From: Streptomyces sparsogenes
GTDB taxonomy: Bacteria > Actinomycetota > Actinomycetes > Streptomycetales > Streptomycetaceae
NCBI RefSeq assembly: GCF_001704635.1
Contig: NZ_MAXF01000121.1
Location: 19,391-83,390, forward strand
Length of the DNA stretch: 64,000 nucleotides
Direction: 5' to 3'
Position 1 is the first letter of the stretch, and each line of letters starts with the position of its first letter. This document shows positions 24,046 to 33,417 of the stretch, piece by piece. A program made the position numbers and the translations under genes. The notes beneath the pieces were generated by a model. It was not told where the DNA came from, searched no databases, and saw nothing but the letters and a program-made list of their open reading frames with translations.

Positions 24046-25269
24046 ATGTCCACCATCTCCGGCGCGGACGCCGCGCGCACCCCCTCCACCACGAGTGAAT
24101 CCCCGCGCCGCGTCCCCATCCTCTGGCTCGCGTTGCTCGCCACACCGGTCGCCGCCGCCAGCAACGCGGCCGTCCTGATCCTGGGCGCCATGAGCCGGTC
24201 GTTCGATGTCACCACGGCCACCGCCTCATGGCTGGTCACCGTCTTCGGGCTGGCACTGGCGGTCGCCACGCCCCTGATCGCGACGCTGCTGCGACGGCGC
24301 GGCACACGCGCCGCGCTGTGGCTCAGCGCCGCCTTCGTGGCCGCCGGCACCGTGCTGGTGGCCGTCTCGCCGTGGCTGGCGCTCACCCTCGTCGGGCGGG
24401 CCGGCCAGGCGGTGGGCGGCGCGGGCATGATGGCCATCGCCATGAACCTGGCCGGCACCGCCCGCCGCATGGGTGTGATCAGCGCCGGGGCCGGGATCCT
24501 GGGAGCGGTGGGGCCGCTGCTCGGCGAGCGCCTCACGGACGCGGTCTCCTGGCGGGCGGCGCTGTCCATCCTGGGGGTCACCCTCCTGGCCGTCCCCGCC
24601 GTCAGCCGCCACACCGCGCCGGCACCCCCCGCCGAGGGCCGTTTCGACGCCAGGGGCGCGGTGCTGCTGGCGGTCCTGTCCAGCGGACTCGTCCTGCTGC
24701 CGTCCAACCCGCTGCCCGCCCTGGGCGTGGCGGCCATCGCCGCCCTCCTCCTGGCCCCGCACATCCGCCGCCGCCCGGACGGCTACGTCCCCGCCGCCGC
24801 GCTGCGCTCCCGCCTCTTCCGCGGCTCGGTCCTGATCGCCCTGGTCCTGTCCGCGTCGTACTTCACCCTGCTGTTCGCGGTCCCACGGCTGATCTCCGAT
24901 CGGGCCGGCTGGACGACCGGCGCGGTGGCGGTGGGTCAGATGATCGCCATGATCGCCGGGTCGGCGTTCACCCTCCTCTTCGCGGCCGTCTCCGCCCGCC
25001 TGGGCCGGACCTGGGTGCGAGCGGTCCTGCTCACGGCCGGGGCGCTCGCCGTGGCGGGGGCCGTCCTCGGCCACAGCGCCCCCGTGCTGCTGGTGGCGAT
25101 CGGCCTGGCCGTCTTCGGTGCCACCGGTGCCAACGCCACCCAGTCCATGGCCGCGGCCTCCGCCGTACCTGACCGGCAACGCCCCACCGCCATCGGCCTG
25201 TTCCAGCTCGGCTACCTCATGGGCGGAGCCCTCGGCCCGGCCCTGGCGACCACGCTGGTGCTTCGTTAG
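24046..25269 (+). CDS. MFS transporter (DHA1-like)
   Basis: A 407-residue, 12-helix major facilitator. After a 20-residue Ser/Thr-rich N-terminus, helix 1 is ILWLALLATPVAAASNAAVLIL. The loop 2-3 motif is atypical (LIATLLRRRGTRAALW), and the helix 5 region has GAGILGAVGPLLGERL. Probably exports a drug-like or metabolic compound. It is divergent from the LysR regulator with a shared LysR box, so LysR-controlled expression is likely. Confidence 0.88.
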   Translation: MSTISGADAARTPSTTSESPRRVPILWLALLATPVAAASNAAVLILGAMSRSFDVTTATASWLVTVFGLALAVATPLIATLLRRRGTRAALWLSAAFVAAGTVLVAVSPWLALTLVGRAGQAVGGAGMMAIAMNLAGTARRMGVISAGAGILGAVGPLLGERLTDAVSWRAALSILGVTLLAVPAVSRHTAPAPPAEGRFDARGAVLLAVLSSGLVLLPSNPLPALGVAAIAALLLAPHIRRRPDGYVPAAALRSRLFRGSVLIALVLSASYFTLLFAVPRLISDRAGWTTGAVAVGQMIAMIAGSAFTLLFAAVSARLGRTWVRAVLLTAGALAVAGAVLGHSAPVLLVAIGLAVFGATGANATQSMAAASAVPDRQRPTAIGLFQLGYLMGGALGPALATTLVLR

Positions 25270-25347
25270 CCCGGCCGCCGACCGCCCCCGGTCAGAACTT
25301 CGCGTCCGGTAGCCGGGGTCCGCGCCCGGCGCGTAACGTGACCCGGC

Positions 25348-26181
25348 ATGAAGATCCTCATCAGCGCCGACATGGAAGGCGCCACGGGAGTGACCTGGCC
25401 CGCGGACGTGCTGCCCGGCACGCCGCAGTGGGAGCGCTGCCGTCGTCTGTTCACCTCCGATGTGAGCGCGGCGGTCGCCGGGTTCTTCGCGGGGGGCGCG
25501 GACGAGGTGCTGATCAACGAGGCGCACTGGACGATGCGCAATCTGCTGCTGGAGGAGCTGGACGAGCGGGCGGTCATGCTGACGGGCAAGCACAAGAGCC
25601 TGAGCATGGTCGAGGGGGTGCAGCACGGCGATGTGGACGGGATCGCGTTCGTCGGCTACCACACCGGCGCCGGGACCGAGGGCGTCCTCGCGCACACATA
25701 TCTCGCCAACTCCATCACCGGCGTGTGGGTGGACGGCGTGCCCGCCAGCGAGGGGCGGCTCAACTCGCTGGTCGTCGCCGAGTACGGGGTGCCGGTGGTG
25801 CTGGTGACGGGGGACGACCGGACCTGCGAGGACGCCAAGGGGTACGCGCCCGGGGCGCGGTCGGTCGCCGTGAAGGACTATGTGTCGCGGTACGCGGCGG
25901 TGTGCCGCACCCCGGCCCGTACGGCGGCGGACATCCGGGCGGCGGCTCGGGAGGCGGTCCCGCTGGCCGTGCGGCACGAACCGGCCCAGGCCGGGCCGTT
26001 CACCGTGGAGCTGGAATTCGACGCGGAGCACCTGGTGGGGGCGGCGACCGTGGTGCCGGGCGTGGAGCGCAGCGGAGTGCGGCGCGTCGCCTACACCTCG
26101 CCGACCATGTACGAGGGCATCCGCTGCTTCAAGGCGGTCACCACGCTCGTGTCGGCCGCGGTGGAGGAGCAGTATGGCTGA
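25348..26181 (+). CDS. M55-family D-aminopeptidase-like metallopeptidase
   Basis: A 277-residue DppA-type peptidase that releases N-terminal D-residues in a self-compartmentalising decamer. The zinc ligands line up well: Asp8 and Glu10 (SADMEGATG), His60 (NEAHW), His105 (GYHTGAG) and Glu135 (PASEGRLNS). His116 in LAHTYLANS matches the catalytic region. It overlaps the M20 gene by 8 nt and leads a run of three peptidases. Likely recycles D-amino-acid peptides from peptidoglycan or peptide products. Confidence 0.93.
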   Translation: MKILISADMEGATGVTWPADVLPGTPQWERCRRLFTSDVSAAVAGFFAGGADEVLINEAHWTMRNLLLEELDERAVMLTGKHKSLSMVEGVQHGDVDGIAFVGYHTGAGTEGVLAHTYLANSITGVWVDGVPASEGRLNSLVVAEYGVPVVLVTGDDRTCEDAKGYAPGARSVAVKDYVSRYAAVCRTPARTAADIRAAAREAVPLAVRHEPAQAGPFTVELEFDAEHLVGAATVVPGVERSGVRRVAYTSPTMYEGIRCFKAVTTLVSAAVEEQYG

Positions 26182-27550
26182 GCCGGGGTCGAGCCGGCCG
26201 AGCGGGCCGAATGAGCCGGGCGAGCCGGGCGAGGTGATCGACGAGCGGGCGCTCGAGGAGGTGGTGCGGTTCACCTCCGAGCTGATCCGCATCGACACCA
26301 CCAACCGCGGCGGCGGCGACTGCGCGGAGCGCCCCGCCGCCGAATACGTCGCGGAGAAGCTGGGCGAGGCGGACATCGCCGCCACCTTGCTGGAGCGGGA
26401 CCCGGGGCGTACGAACGTCGTCGCCCGGATCGCGGGCACCGACCCGGAGGCCCCCGCGCTGCTGGTCCACGGCCATCTGGACGTGGTGCCCGCCGAGCCC
26501 GCCGACTGGAGCGTGCACCCCTTCTCGGGCGAGGTGCGCGACGGCGTGGTGTGGGGCCGGGGCGCGATCGACATGAAGAACATGGACGCGATGGTGCTCG
26601 CCGCCGTCCGCGCCTGGGCGCGGGCGGGGGTGCGGCCGCGCCGGGACATCGTGCTGGCGTTCACCGCCGACGAGGAGGACAGCGCGGAGCCCGGCTCCGG
26701 CTTCCTCGCCGACGAGCACGCCGACTTCTTCGAGGGCTGCACGGAGGGCATCGGCGAGTCGGGCGCCTTCACCTTCCACGCCGGGTCCGGGGTCCGGCTG
26801 TATCCCATCGCGGCGGGGGAGCGCGGCACGGCCTGGCTGAAGCTCACCGCGCGGGGCCGGGCCGGACACGGCTCGAAGGTCAACCGCGACAACGCGGTCA
26901 GCCGGCTGGCCGCCGCCGTGGCGCGGATCGGCGAACACCGCTGGCCGGTGCGGCTCACGCCGACCGTGAAGGCCGCGCTGACCGGGATCGCCGCGCTGCG
27001 GGGGCTCAAGGCCGACGTGGACGCGGCCGACTTCGACGTGGACGCGCTGCTCGCCGAACTCGGGCCCGCCGCGTCCCTCGTGGAGCCCACGGTCCGCAAC
27101 AGCGCCAACCCGACGGTGCTCGAGGCCGGTTACAAGGTCAACGTCATCCCCGGCAGCGCCACGGCGTATGTGGACGGCCGGATCGTGCCGGGCGGCGAGG
27201 AGGAGTTCCGCGCCACCCTGGACCGGCTCACCGGGCCGGAGGTCGACTGGGAGTTCCACCACCGCTCGGTGGCCCTGGGCGCCCCGGTCGACAGCTCCAC
27301 GTACCAGGCCATGCGGGCCGCGGTCGAGCACTTCGACCCGGGCGGCCACGCGGTGCCGTACTGCATGTCCGGCGGCACGGACGCCAAGCAGTTCTCCCGG
27401 CTCGGCATCGCCGGGTACGGCTTCTCGCCGCTGCGGCTGCCCGAGGGCTTCGACTACCAGGCGCTCTACCACGGCGTGGACGAGCGCGTGCCGGTGGACG
27501 CCCTGCACTTCGGCGTGCGGGTGCTCGACCACTTCCTGCGGAGGGCTTGA
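26174..27550 (+). CDS. M20-family metallopeptidase
   Basis: A 458-residue dinuclear zinc hydrolase of the ArgE/DapE/CPG2 group. Zinc and catalytic motifs are LLVHGHLDVVP (His, Asp), GRGAIDMKNM (Asp), TADEEDSAEPGS (catalytic Glu and ligand) and, near the end, SGGTDAKQF. The dimerisation insert starts near GRAGHGS. The first 15 residues are Pro/Gly/Glu rich. The ATG overlaps the M55 stop and has GGAGGAG upstream, so the two are coupled. It would finish peptides released by its neighbours. Confidence 0.93.
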   Translation: MAEPGSSRPSGPNEPGEPGEVIDERALEEVVRFTSELIRIDTTNRGGGDCAERPAAEYVAEKLGEADIAATLLERDPGRTNVVARIAGTDPEAPALLVHGHLDVVPAEPADWSVHPFSGEVRDGVVWGRGAIDMKNMDAMVLAAVRAWARAGVRPRRDIVLAFTADEEDSAEPGSGFLADEHADFFEGCTEGIGESGAFTFHAGSGVRLYPIAAGERGTAWLKLTARGRAGHGSKVNRDNAVSRLAAAVARIGEHRWPVRLTPTVKAALTGIAALRGLKADVDAADFDVDALLAELGPAASLVEPTVRNSANPTVLEAGYKVNVIPGSATAYVDGRIVPGGEEEFRATLDRLTGPEVDWEFHHRSVALGAPVDSSTYQAMRAAVEHFDPGGHAVPYCMSGGTDAKQFSRLGIAGYGFSPLRLPEGFDYQALYHGVDERVPVDALHFGVRVLDHFLRRA

Positions 27551-27552
27551 GG

Positions 27553-29589
27553 ATGGGTGACAACACCGCGGTGACCACTCCCTTCGGCGCCTGGCGGTCC
27601 CCGATCGACGCCGCGCTCGCCGCGTCCCACGACGGCCACCCGGAGTACGTGGGCACCGTCGGCGACGAGGTGTGGTGGACCGAACCCCGCCCCGAGGAGG
27701 GCGGCCGGCGCACGCTGGTGCGGCGGCGGCCCGACGGCGCGGAGGTCAGCGCGCTGCCCGCCCCGTGGAACGCCCGCAGCAGGGTCATCGAGTACGGCGG
27801 CCTGCCGTGGGCCGCCGTGCCCCGCCCGTCCGGCGGCCCGCTCGTCGTCTTCGCCCACTTCGCCGACCAGCGGCTGTACGCGTACGAGCCGGACGACCCG
27901 GCGGGCGCCCCGCCGCGCCCGCTCACCCCGGTGTCGGACCTCGGCGGCGGGCTGCGCTGGGCGGACCTGCGGCTGCACGCCGAGCGGGGCGAAGTGTGGG
28001 GCGTGCTGGAGGAGTTCACCGGCCCGGGACCGACCGCCGTGCGCCGGGTGATCGCGGCGGTGCCGCTGGACGGGTCGGCCGCCGACGACCGCGCGGCGGT
28101 GCGCGAACTGACCGACGACCGCCACCGCTTCGTCACCGGGCCCCGGCTCTCCCCGGACGGGCGGCGGGTGGCCTGGATCGCCTGGGACCACCCGCGGATG
28201 CCCTGGGACGGCACGGTCGTGATGGTGGCGGAGGTGGCCGGGGACGGCACGTTCGCGCGGGCCCGCGCGGTGCTGGGCGGGCCGGACGAGTCGGTCGCCC
28301 AGGCCGAGTGGGCCCCCGACGGCGCGCTGCTCGCGGCCACCGACCGCACGGGCTGGTGGAATCTGCACCGGCTCGACCCGGCGGAGGCGGACACCGACGG
28401 CGGAGCCGGGGCGGGGCGGCCGGTCGCGCTGTGCCCCCGCGAGGAGGAGTTCGGCGGGCCGCTGTGGAAGCTCGGCCAGCGCTGGTTCGCCCCGCTGCCC
28501 GGCGGGCTGATCGCCGTCGTGCACGGCCGGGGCGCCGCCCGCCTGGGCATCCTCGATCCGCGCACCGGCGAGCTGGCCGACGCGCCGGGACCGTGGACCG
28601 AGTGGGACGCGACGCTCGCCGTGGACGGCAGCCGGGTGTTCGGCGTCGCCGCGAGCCCGTACAGCTCGCCCGAGGTGGTGGAGCTGGACACCCGCACCGG
28701 CCACGCCCGGGCCATCGGCGCCGCGCACATCGACCCGATCGACCCGGCGTACTACCCGCGCCCGGTGGAGCGCACCTTCACCGGCCCGGGCGGCCGGGAG
28801 GTCCACGCGACCGTGTACCCCCCGCGCAACCCGGACCACACCGCGCCCGACGGCGAGGCGCCGCCGTACGTGGTCTGGGCGCACGGCGGCCCGACCGGCC
28901 GCGCCCCGGTGGTCCTCGACCTGGAGATCGCGTACTTCACCTCGCGCGGCATCGGCGTCGCCGAGGTCAACTACGGCGGCTCGACGGGCTACGGCCGCGC
29001 CTACCGGAACCGGCTGCGCGAGCGGTGGGGCGTGGTGGACGTCGAGGACTGCGCCGCCGTGGCCGAGGCGCTCGCCGAGGAGGGCAGCGCCGACCGGGCC
29101 CGGCTCGCCATCCGCGGTGGCAGCGCGGGCGGCTGGACCGCGGCCGCCTCCCTCACCTCCACCGGGCTGTACGCGTGCGCCACGGTCAAGTACCCGGTCC
29201 TGGACCTCACGGACTGGTCCGACGACGGGACCCACGACTTCGAGTCGCGCTACATGGAGACGCTGATCGGGCCGCTCGCCGAGGTCCCCGAGCGCTACCG
29301 CGACCGCTCGCCCGCGCACCGCGCCGACCGTGTCACCTCCCCCTTCCTGCTGCTCCAGGGCCTGGACGACCCGGTGTGCCCGCCCGTGCAGTGCGAGCGC
29401 TTCCTCGCGGCGGTCGCCGGGCGCGGCGTCCCGCACGCGTACCTCACCTTCGAGGGGGAGAGCCACGGCTTCCGCCGGGCCGAGACGATGATCCGCGCCC
29501 TGGAGGCCGAACTGGGCCTGTACGCGCGGGCCTTCGGGATCGCCCCGCCCGGTGTGCCCACCCTGGAGCTCACCGACGGAACCGCGTAG
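27553..29589 (+). CDS. S9-family prolyl-oligopeptidase-type peptidase
   Basis: A 678-residue serine peptidase of the dipeptidyl/acylaminoacyl-peptidase type. A beta-propeller of about 400 residues precedes the alpha/beta hydrolase domain. Catalytic Ser is in RGGSAGGW (about 515), Asp in LDDPVCPP (about 599), His in GESHGFRR (about 637). There is no signal peptide, so it acts in the cytoplasm on short peptides. It starts 3 nt after the M20 gene with a good GGAGG, making a three-peptidase operon. Confidence 0.93.
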   Translation: MGDNTAVTTPFGAWRSPIDAALAASHDGHPEYVGTVGDEVWWTEPRPEEGGRRTLVRRRPDGAEVSALPAPWNARSRVIEYGGLPWAAVPRPSGGPLVVFAHFADQRLYAYEPDDPAGAPPRPLTPVSDLGGGLRWADLRLHAERGEVWGVLEEFTGPGPTAVRRVIAAVPLDGSAADDRAAVRELTDDRHRFVTGPRLSPDGRRVAWIAWDHPRMPWDGTVVMVAEVAGDGTFARARAVLGGPDESVAQAEWAPDGALLAATDRTGWWNLHRLDPAEADTDGGAGAGRPVALCPREEEFGGPLWKLGQRWFAPLPGGLIAVVHGRGAARLGILDPRTGELADAPGPWTEWDATLAVDGSRVFGVAASPYSSPEVVELDTRTGHARAIGAAHIDPIDPAYYPRPVERTFTGPGGREVHATVYPPRNPDHTAPDGEAPPYVVWAHGGPTGRAPVVLDLEIAYFTSRGIGVAEVNYGGSTGYGRAYRNRLRERWGVVDVEDCAAVAEALAEEGSADRARLAIRGGSAGGWTAAASLTSTGLYACATVKYPVLDLTDWSDDGTHDFESRYMETLIGPLAEVPERYRDRSPAHRADRVTSPFLLLQGLDDPVCPPVQCERFLAAVAGRGVPHAYLTFEGESHGFRRAETMIRALEAELGLYARAFGIAPPGVPTLELTDGTA

Positions 29590-29660
29590 CGTCACCCGCG
29601 GCACCGCCCCCGCCGCGGACTCCGCACCGCCCCTGCCACCGACCCACCTGGAGGAGCCAG

Positions 29661-30413
29661 TTGACACCCCCGAGCGCACCGCGCGTCGTCGGCCGTGATC
29701 CGCTGCCCGCCGCCGTGGCCGGCGCGTGGCCGCGCGAGGCCGCGCCCGACACCTGGCTGCTCAGCGTCTCCCGGTACATCTCCGCCATGGACCAGGACCG
29801 GCCCGGCAAGATCCTGGACGCCGACGAGCGGGAGCGGGCCGCGCGGTTCGTACGGACAGAGGACCGGCACCGGTACACGGCGGCGCACCTGGGCCTGCGG
29901 GAGCTGCTCGGCGGCTACCTCGACCTGGACCCCGCGACGGTGCCGTTCACCCGGGAGGCCTGCCCCGGCTGCGGCGGCCCCCACGGCCGTCCCGCGGTCG
30001 CCGGCACCCCGCTGCACTTCAACCTGTCGCACGCGGGCGACCTGGTGCTGTTCGCCTTCGCGGGCGCGCCGATCGGCGCCGACGTGGAGAGGGTGCAGCC
30101 CGCGTCCGTCGTGGCCCAGGTGGCCGGCAGCCTGCACCCGGCCGAGCGCGCCGAGTTGGAGTCGCTCGCGGAAGCCGACCGGCCCGCAGCCTTCGCGCGC
30201 TGCTGGACGCGCAAGGAGGCGTATCTCAAGGGCCTCGGCACGGGCCTGTCCCAGGACCCGGCGCTCGATTACGTCGGCACGGGGGAGCGGCCGGTGCCGG
30301 TCGGGCCCTGGACGCTGACCGACATCCCCGGCGAGCATCTGGCCGCGGCCGCCGCCGATGCCGCCGACACCGGTGGGACGGGGTACGCGGCGGCGTACGC
30401 GCTGCTGGGCTGA
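29661..30413 (+). CDS. Sfp-type 4'-phosphopantetheinyl transferase
   Basis: A 250-residue enzyme that transfers phosphopantetheine from CoA to carrier proteins of PKS, NRPS or fatty-acid systems. Motifs: HFNLSHAGDLVLFAF (about 118-132), the Mg-binding IGADVERV (about 137-144), and CWTRKEAYLKGLGTGLS (about 180-196). A zinc-finger-like CPGCGGPHGRP precedes them. Only a TTG at 29661 fits the ribosome-binding site (GGAGGAG, 5 nt away), a weak start codon that may keep expression low. It follows the peptidase operon by 71 bp on the same strand. No PKS or NRPS gene lies in the window. Confidence 0.92.
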   Translation: MTPPSAPRVVGRDPLPAAVAGAWPREAAPDTWLLSVSRYISAMDQDRPGKILDADERERAARFVRTEDRHRYTAAHLGLRELLGGYLDLDPATVPFTREACPGCGGPHGRPAVAGTPLHFNLSHAGDLVLFAFAGAPIGADVERVQPASVVAQVAGSLHPAERAELESLAEADRPAAFARCWTRKEAYLKGLGTGLSQDPALDYVGTGERPVPVGPWTLTDIPGEHLAAAAADAADTGGTGYAAAYALLG

Positions 30414-30414
30414 G

Positions 30415-30438
30415 GCGCTCCGGCCGCGGCCGGAGCGC
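30415..30438 (+). terminator. Perfect palindrome after the phosphopantetheinyl transferase
   Basis: A 24-bp perfect palindrome (10-bp arms GCGCTCCGGC and GCCGGAGCGC with CGCG between them) starts 2 bp after the stop codon. It is a likely intrinsic-type terminator without a U-tract. Confidence 0.75.
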
Positions 30439-30556
30439 GGCGCGCGGGTGTTCGGGGCGGGGACGCTCTGGTCAGCGGCGCCGCGCCGTTGTTCCATGGT
30501 CATCACACGGTCGCCGTAGCCGGAGGCGACCCAAGGCAGTCGGAGTGAGGCAGCCC

Positions 30557-32893
30557 GTGGCAACGAGCGTGCGACGTACCACCCTGACCCTTCCCACCGC
30601 CCCGCTCGGGCCCGAGAACCCCCTGCCCGCGCTGCGGCTTCCGCGCGAGGTGCACCGTATCGACGAGACCACGCGGGCCGCGCTGCCCGCCGACATGGCC
30701 CGTCAGACCGCGTACGAGCCGCTGCGTTCGGTGCTGCCGGTGCGGCTGCGCGACGGCTACGGGCGCCGGCGGGCCCCGGCCGGTCTGGACGCCCTCGTCC
30801 TCGAGAACGACCGGCTGCGGGTCACCGTGCTGCCCGGCCTCGGCGGCCGCGTGCACTCCCTCCACCACAAGCCGACCGGCCGCGAACTCCTGTACCGCAA
30901 CCCCGTGGTGCAGCCCGCCGACTTCGCGCTGAACGGCGCCTGGTTCTCCGGCGGCATCGAGTGGAACATCGGCGCCACCGGCCACACCACCCTGGCCTGC
31001 GCCCCGCTGCACGCCGCCCGCGTCCCCGCGCCCGACGGCGGGGAGATGGTGCGGCTGTGGGAGTGGGAGCGGCTGCGCGACCTGCCCTTCCAAGTCGACC
31101 TGTGGCTGCCCGAGGACTCCGACTTCCTGTACGTGGGGGTGCGGATCCGCAATCCGCACCACCGGCCCGCGCCCGTCTACTGGTGGTCCAACATCGCGGT
31201 CCCCGAGGCGGAGGGCACCCGCGTCCTCGCCCCCGCCGACGCCGCCTGGCACTTCGGCTACAGCCGCACCCTGCGCCACGTCCCCGTCCCCGCGTGGGAC
31301 GGCGCCGACCGTACGTACCCGCTGCGCGGCGCCTACCCCGCCGACTACTTCTACGACCTGCCCGAGGACGCGCGCCCCTGGATCGCCTCGCTCGACGAGG
31401 AGGGGCACGGGCTCGTCCAGACCTCCACCGACCTGCTGCGCGGCCGCAAGCTCTTCCTGTGGGGCGCCGGGCCGGGCGGCCGGCGCTGGCAGCGGTGGCT
31501 GACCGAGCCCGGCACCGGGGGCTACGCCGAGATCCAGGCCGGGCTCGCCCGCACCCAGCTGGAGCACGTGCCGCTGGAGGCGGGCGAGGAGTTCGCCTGG
31601 CTGGAGGCGTACGGACCGCTGGCCGCCGACCCGGCCGCGGTCCACGGCGAGGACTGGGCCGCGGCCCGGCGGGAGGTCGAGTCCCGCCTGGAGTCGGCCG
31701 CGCCGCGCGCCGCCGTCGCGGCGGCCTACGCCGCCTGGCGCCCGTACGCCGACGCCGAGCCCGGCGAGCGGCTGGCCACCGGCTCCGGGTGGGGAGCGCT
31801 GGAGGTCGAGCGCGGCGGCTACCGGCTGCCCGGCACGCCCTTCGACCCGGACACCCTCGGCGAGCAGCAGGAGCCGTGGCGCCGGCTGCTGCGCACCGGC
31901 GCCTTTCCGGCCTGGGAGGCGGACGAGCCGCTGACCGACCCCGGCTGCTCCCTGGTCTCCCCGCCCTGGCGCGACCTGCTGGAGGCCGCGCCCTCCACGG
32001 CCGCCGCCGAGTACCACCTGGGCGTGGCCCAGTGGCACGCGGGCGACCGCGCCCAGGCCGCCCGCAGCTGGGAGCGGTCGCTGCGGTGGGCGGAGACGCC
32101 GTGGGCGCTGCGCTGCCTGGCCGTCGCCGACAGCGTCGCCGGCCACCCGGCCCGCGCCGCGGACCGCCTGCTGCGCGCGATGGACCTGGTCCTGGCCGCG
32201 GCCCCGCCGCCGGCGGAGGTGGGCGTGGGCGCGAGCACGGGTGCGGGCGTGGGCGTGGCCGTGGACGAGGACGGGGCTCCGGGCCCGCACGGGCGGCCGG
32301 CCCGGGTCCCGGCCGCGGCGACCGCCGGGGTGGGCGCCCTGGACGCCGGGGGCGCCGGGGGCGCGCGGGGTGCGGGCACGCCGGCGCACGCCCCCGCGCG
32401 GGCGGGCGGCGGCCATGACGCGGGCGCCCCCGGCGCCGTTGTGCCCGATGGAGCCCCGGGGGAGGTGGGCATCGCGCCGGTCGCCCCCGCCCCGCCGGCC
32501 GGCTTCGCGTACCCGGCCGCGACGGAGGCCGCCGAGGCCGCGCTCGGCCGTGAGACGGTCACCGCGCTGCTCGCGGCCGGGCGGGCCGGGGAGGCGCTGA
32601 CCGTGCTCGGGACGCTGCGCCCCGCCGTCCGTGAGCGCGGCCGCTTCCGGCTGCTCACCGCCCAGGCGCTGCTGGCGCGGGGCGACGCCGCGGCCGCGCG
32701 GGCGATCTTCGACGAGGGTTTCGAGGTGGCGGATCTGCGCGAGGGCGACGAGGCGCTGAGCGAGACCTGGTACGCGATCGCGGAGCGGCTCGTCGCGGGC
32801 GACGGGGGAGCGGTGACCGAGGACGTACGGGAGCGGGCGCGCGCCGAGCACCCGCTGCCGGAGCGCTACGAGTTCCGGATGCGGCCCGCATAA
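30557..32893 (+). CDS. DUF5107 domain protein with TPR-like C-terminus
   Basis: A 778-residue protein. The DUF5107 region (about 70-380) is a galactose-mutarotase-like beta-sandwich: LENDRLRVTVLPGLGGRVHSLHHKPTGRELLYRNP in part, then WFSGGIEWNIG and VYWWSNIAVPE. Related proteins are linked to carbohydrate handling. Helical repeats follow. Between about 555 and 655 there is a Gly/Ala/Val/Pro-rich insertion without hydrophobic core pattern. The GTG at 30557 is preferred because GAGG lies 6 nt upstream. Biochemical role unknown; binding or epimerising a sugar is plausible. Confidence 0.8.
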   Translation: MATSVRRTTLTLPTAPLGPENPLPALRLPREVHRIDETTRAALPADMARQTAYEPLRSVLPVRLRDGYGRRRAPAGLDALVLENDRLRVTVLPGLGGRVHSLHHKPTGRELLYRNPVVQPADFALNGAWFSGGIEWNIGATGHTTLACAPLHAARVPAPDGGEMVRLWEWERLRDLPFQVDLWLPEDSDFLYVGVRIRNPHHRPAPVYWWSNIAVPEAEGTRVLAPADAAWHFGYSRTLRHVPVPAWDGADRTYPLRGAYPADYFYDLPEDARPWIASLDEEGHGLVQTSTDLLRGRKLFLWGAGPGGRRWQRWLTEPGTGGYAEIQAGLARTQLEHVPLEAGEEFAWLEAYGPLAADPAAVHGEDWAAARREVESRLESAAPRAAVAAAYAAWRPYADAEPGERLATGSGWGALEVERGGYRLPGTPFDPDTLGEQQEPWRRLLRTGAFPAWEADEPLTDPGCSLVSPPWRDLLEAAPSTAAAEYHLGVAQWHAGDRAQAARSWERSLRWAETPWALRCLAVADSVAGHPARAADRLLRAMDLVLAAAPPPAEVGVGASTGAGVGVAVDEDGAPGPHGRPARVPAAATAGVGALDAGGAGGARGAGTPAHAPARAGGGHDAGAPGAVVPDGAPGEVGIAPVAPAPPAGFAYPAATEAAEAALGRETVTALLAAGRAGEALTVLGTLRPAVRERGRFRLLTAQALLARGDAAAARAIFDEGFEVADLREGDEALSETWYAIAERLVAGDGGAVTEDVRERARAEHPLPERYEFRMRPA

Positions 32894-32915
32894 CGGCGGC
32901 CGTCGCGGGCACCCG

Positions 32916-32976
32916 CCGGACGTCCGGGACCAGCGGAACCGGACGTCCGGGGCCGGCCACGGAACCGGACATCCGG
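32916..32976. promoter_or_regulatory. Three CCGGACRTCCGG palindromes
   Basis: Perfect or near-perfect 12-bp palindromes CCGGACGTCCGG at 32916 and 32939 and CCGGACATCCGG at 32965; the last extends to GAACCGGA-CA-TCCGGTTC. They fill the gap between the DUF5107 stop and the DUF5709 start. They could be operators or a duplicated terminator. Confidence 0.55.
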
Positions 32977-33003
32977 TTCTCACACACGGAAGGAGCCGCG
33001 ACG

Positions 33004-33408
33004 GTGAACACGCCGCACGACCCCGGCGCCGACCCCGAGGACGAGGGCATCCCCGACCTCCAGGACGGCACCCCCGAGCAGCAGCGCGCGAGCGATCCGC
33101 AGCAGCTGCCGGTGCCCGGTGACGAGCCGACGATCGCCGAGTACCGCGCCACCACCAACGAGGGCGCGCGGGAGCGCGAGTCCCTCGACGAGCGGCTGCG
33201 CGACGAGGAGCCGGAGCTGTGGGAGCGGCCCGGCGGGGTGGAGGAGGAACGGGCGGGGCTGCTCTACGACGAGCCCGACCCCGACCTGCCGCGCGAGCAG
33301 GACGTGTACTCCCAGGAGGGCTCGACCAGCGGGCTGTCCGCCGAGGAGGACGCGGTCCGCATCAAGGACGACGAGGACCTCGGCGAGGAGCCCTTCCCGC
33401 CCGCCTGA
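33004..33408 (+). CDS. DUF5709 domain protein
   Basis: A 134-residue, very acidic, Glu/Asp-rich protein with almost no hydrophobic core until ERPGGVEEERAGLLYDEPDPDLP. The match is to DUF5709, an actinobacterial family of unknown function often associated with stress gene sets. It is probably largely disordered. The GTG start is supported by AAGGAG 8 nt upstream. Preceded by three palindromes and followed by a hairpin. Confidence 0.82.
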   Translation: MNTPHDPGADPEDEGIPDLQDGTPEQQRASDPQQLPVPGDEPTIAEYRATTNEGARERESLDERLRDEEPELWERPGGVEEERAGLLYDEPDPDLPREQDVYSQEGSTSGLSAEEDAVRIKDDEDLGEEPFPPA

Positions 33409-33417
33409 CGGCCGAGT

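Noticed and set aside
29661..30413. Biosynthetic gene cluster indicated by the phosphopantetheinyl transferase
   Set aside because: No PKS, NRPS, terpene or RiPP core gene is present within the window; the transferase alone does not define a cluster.
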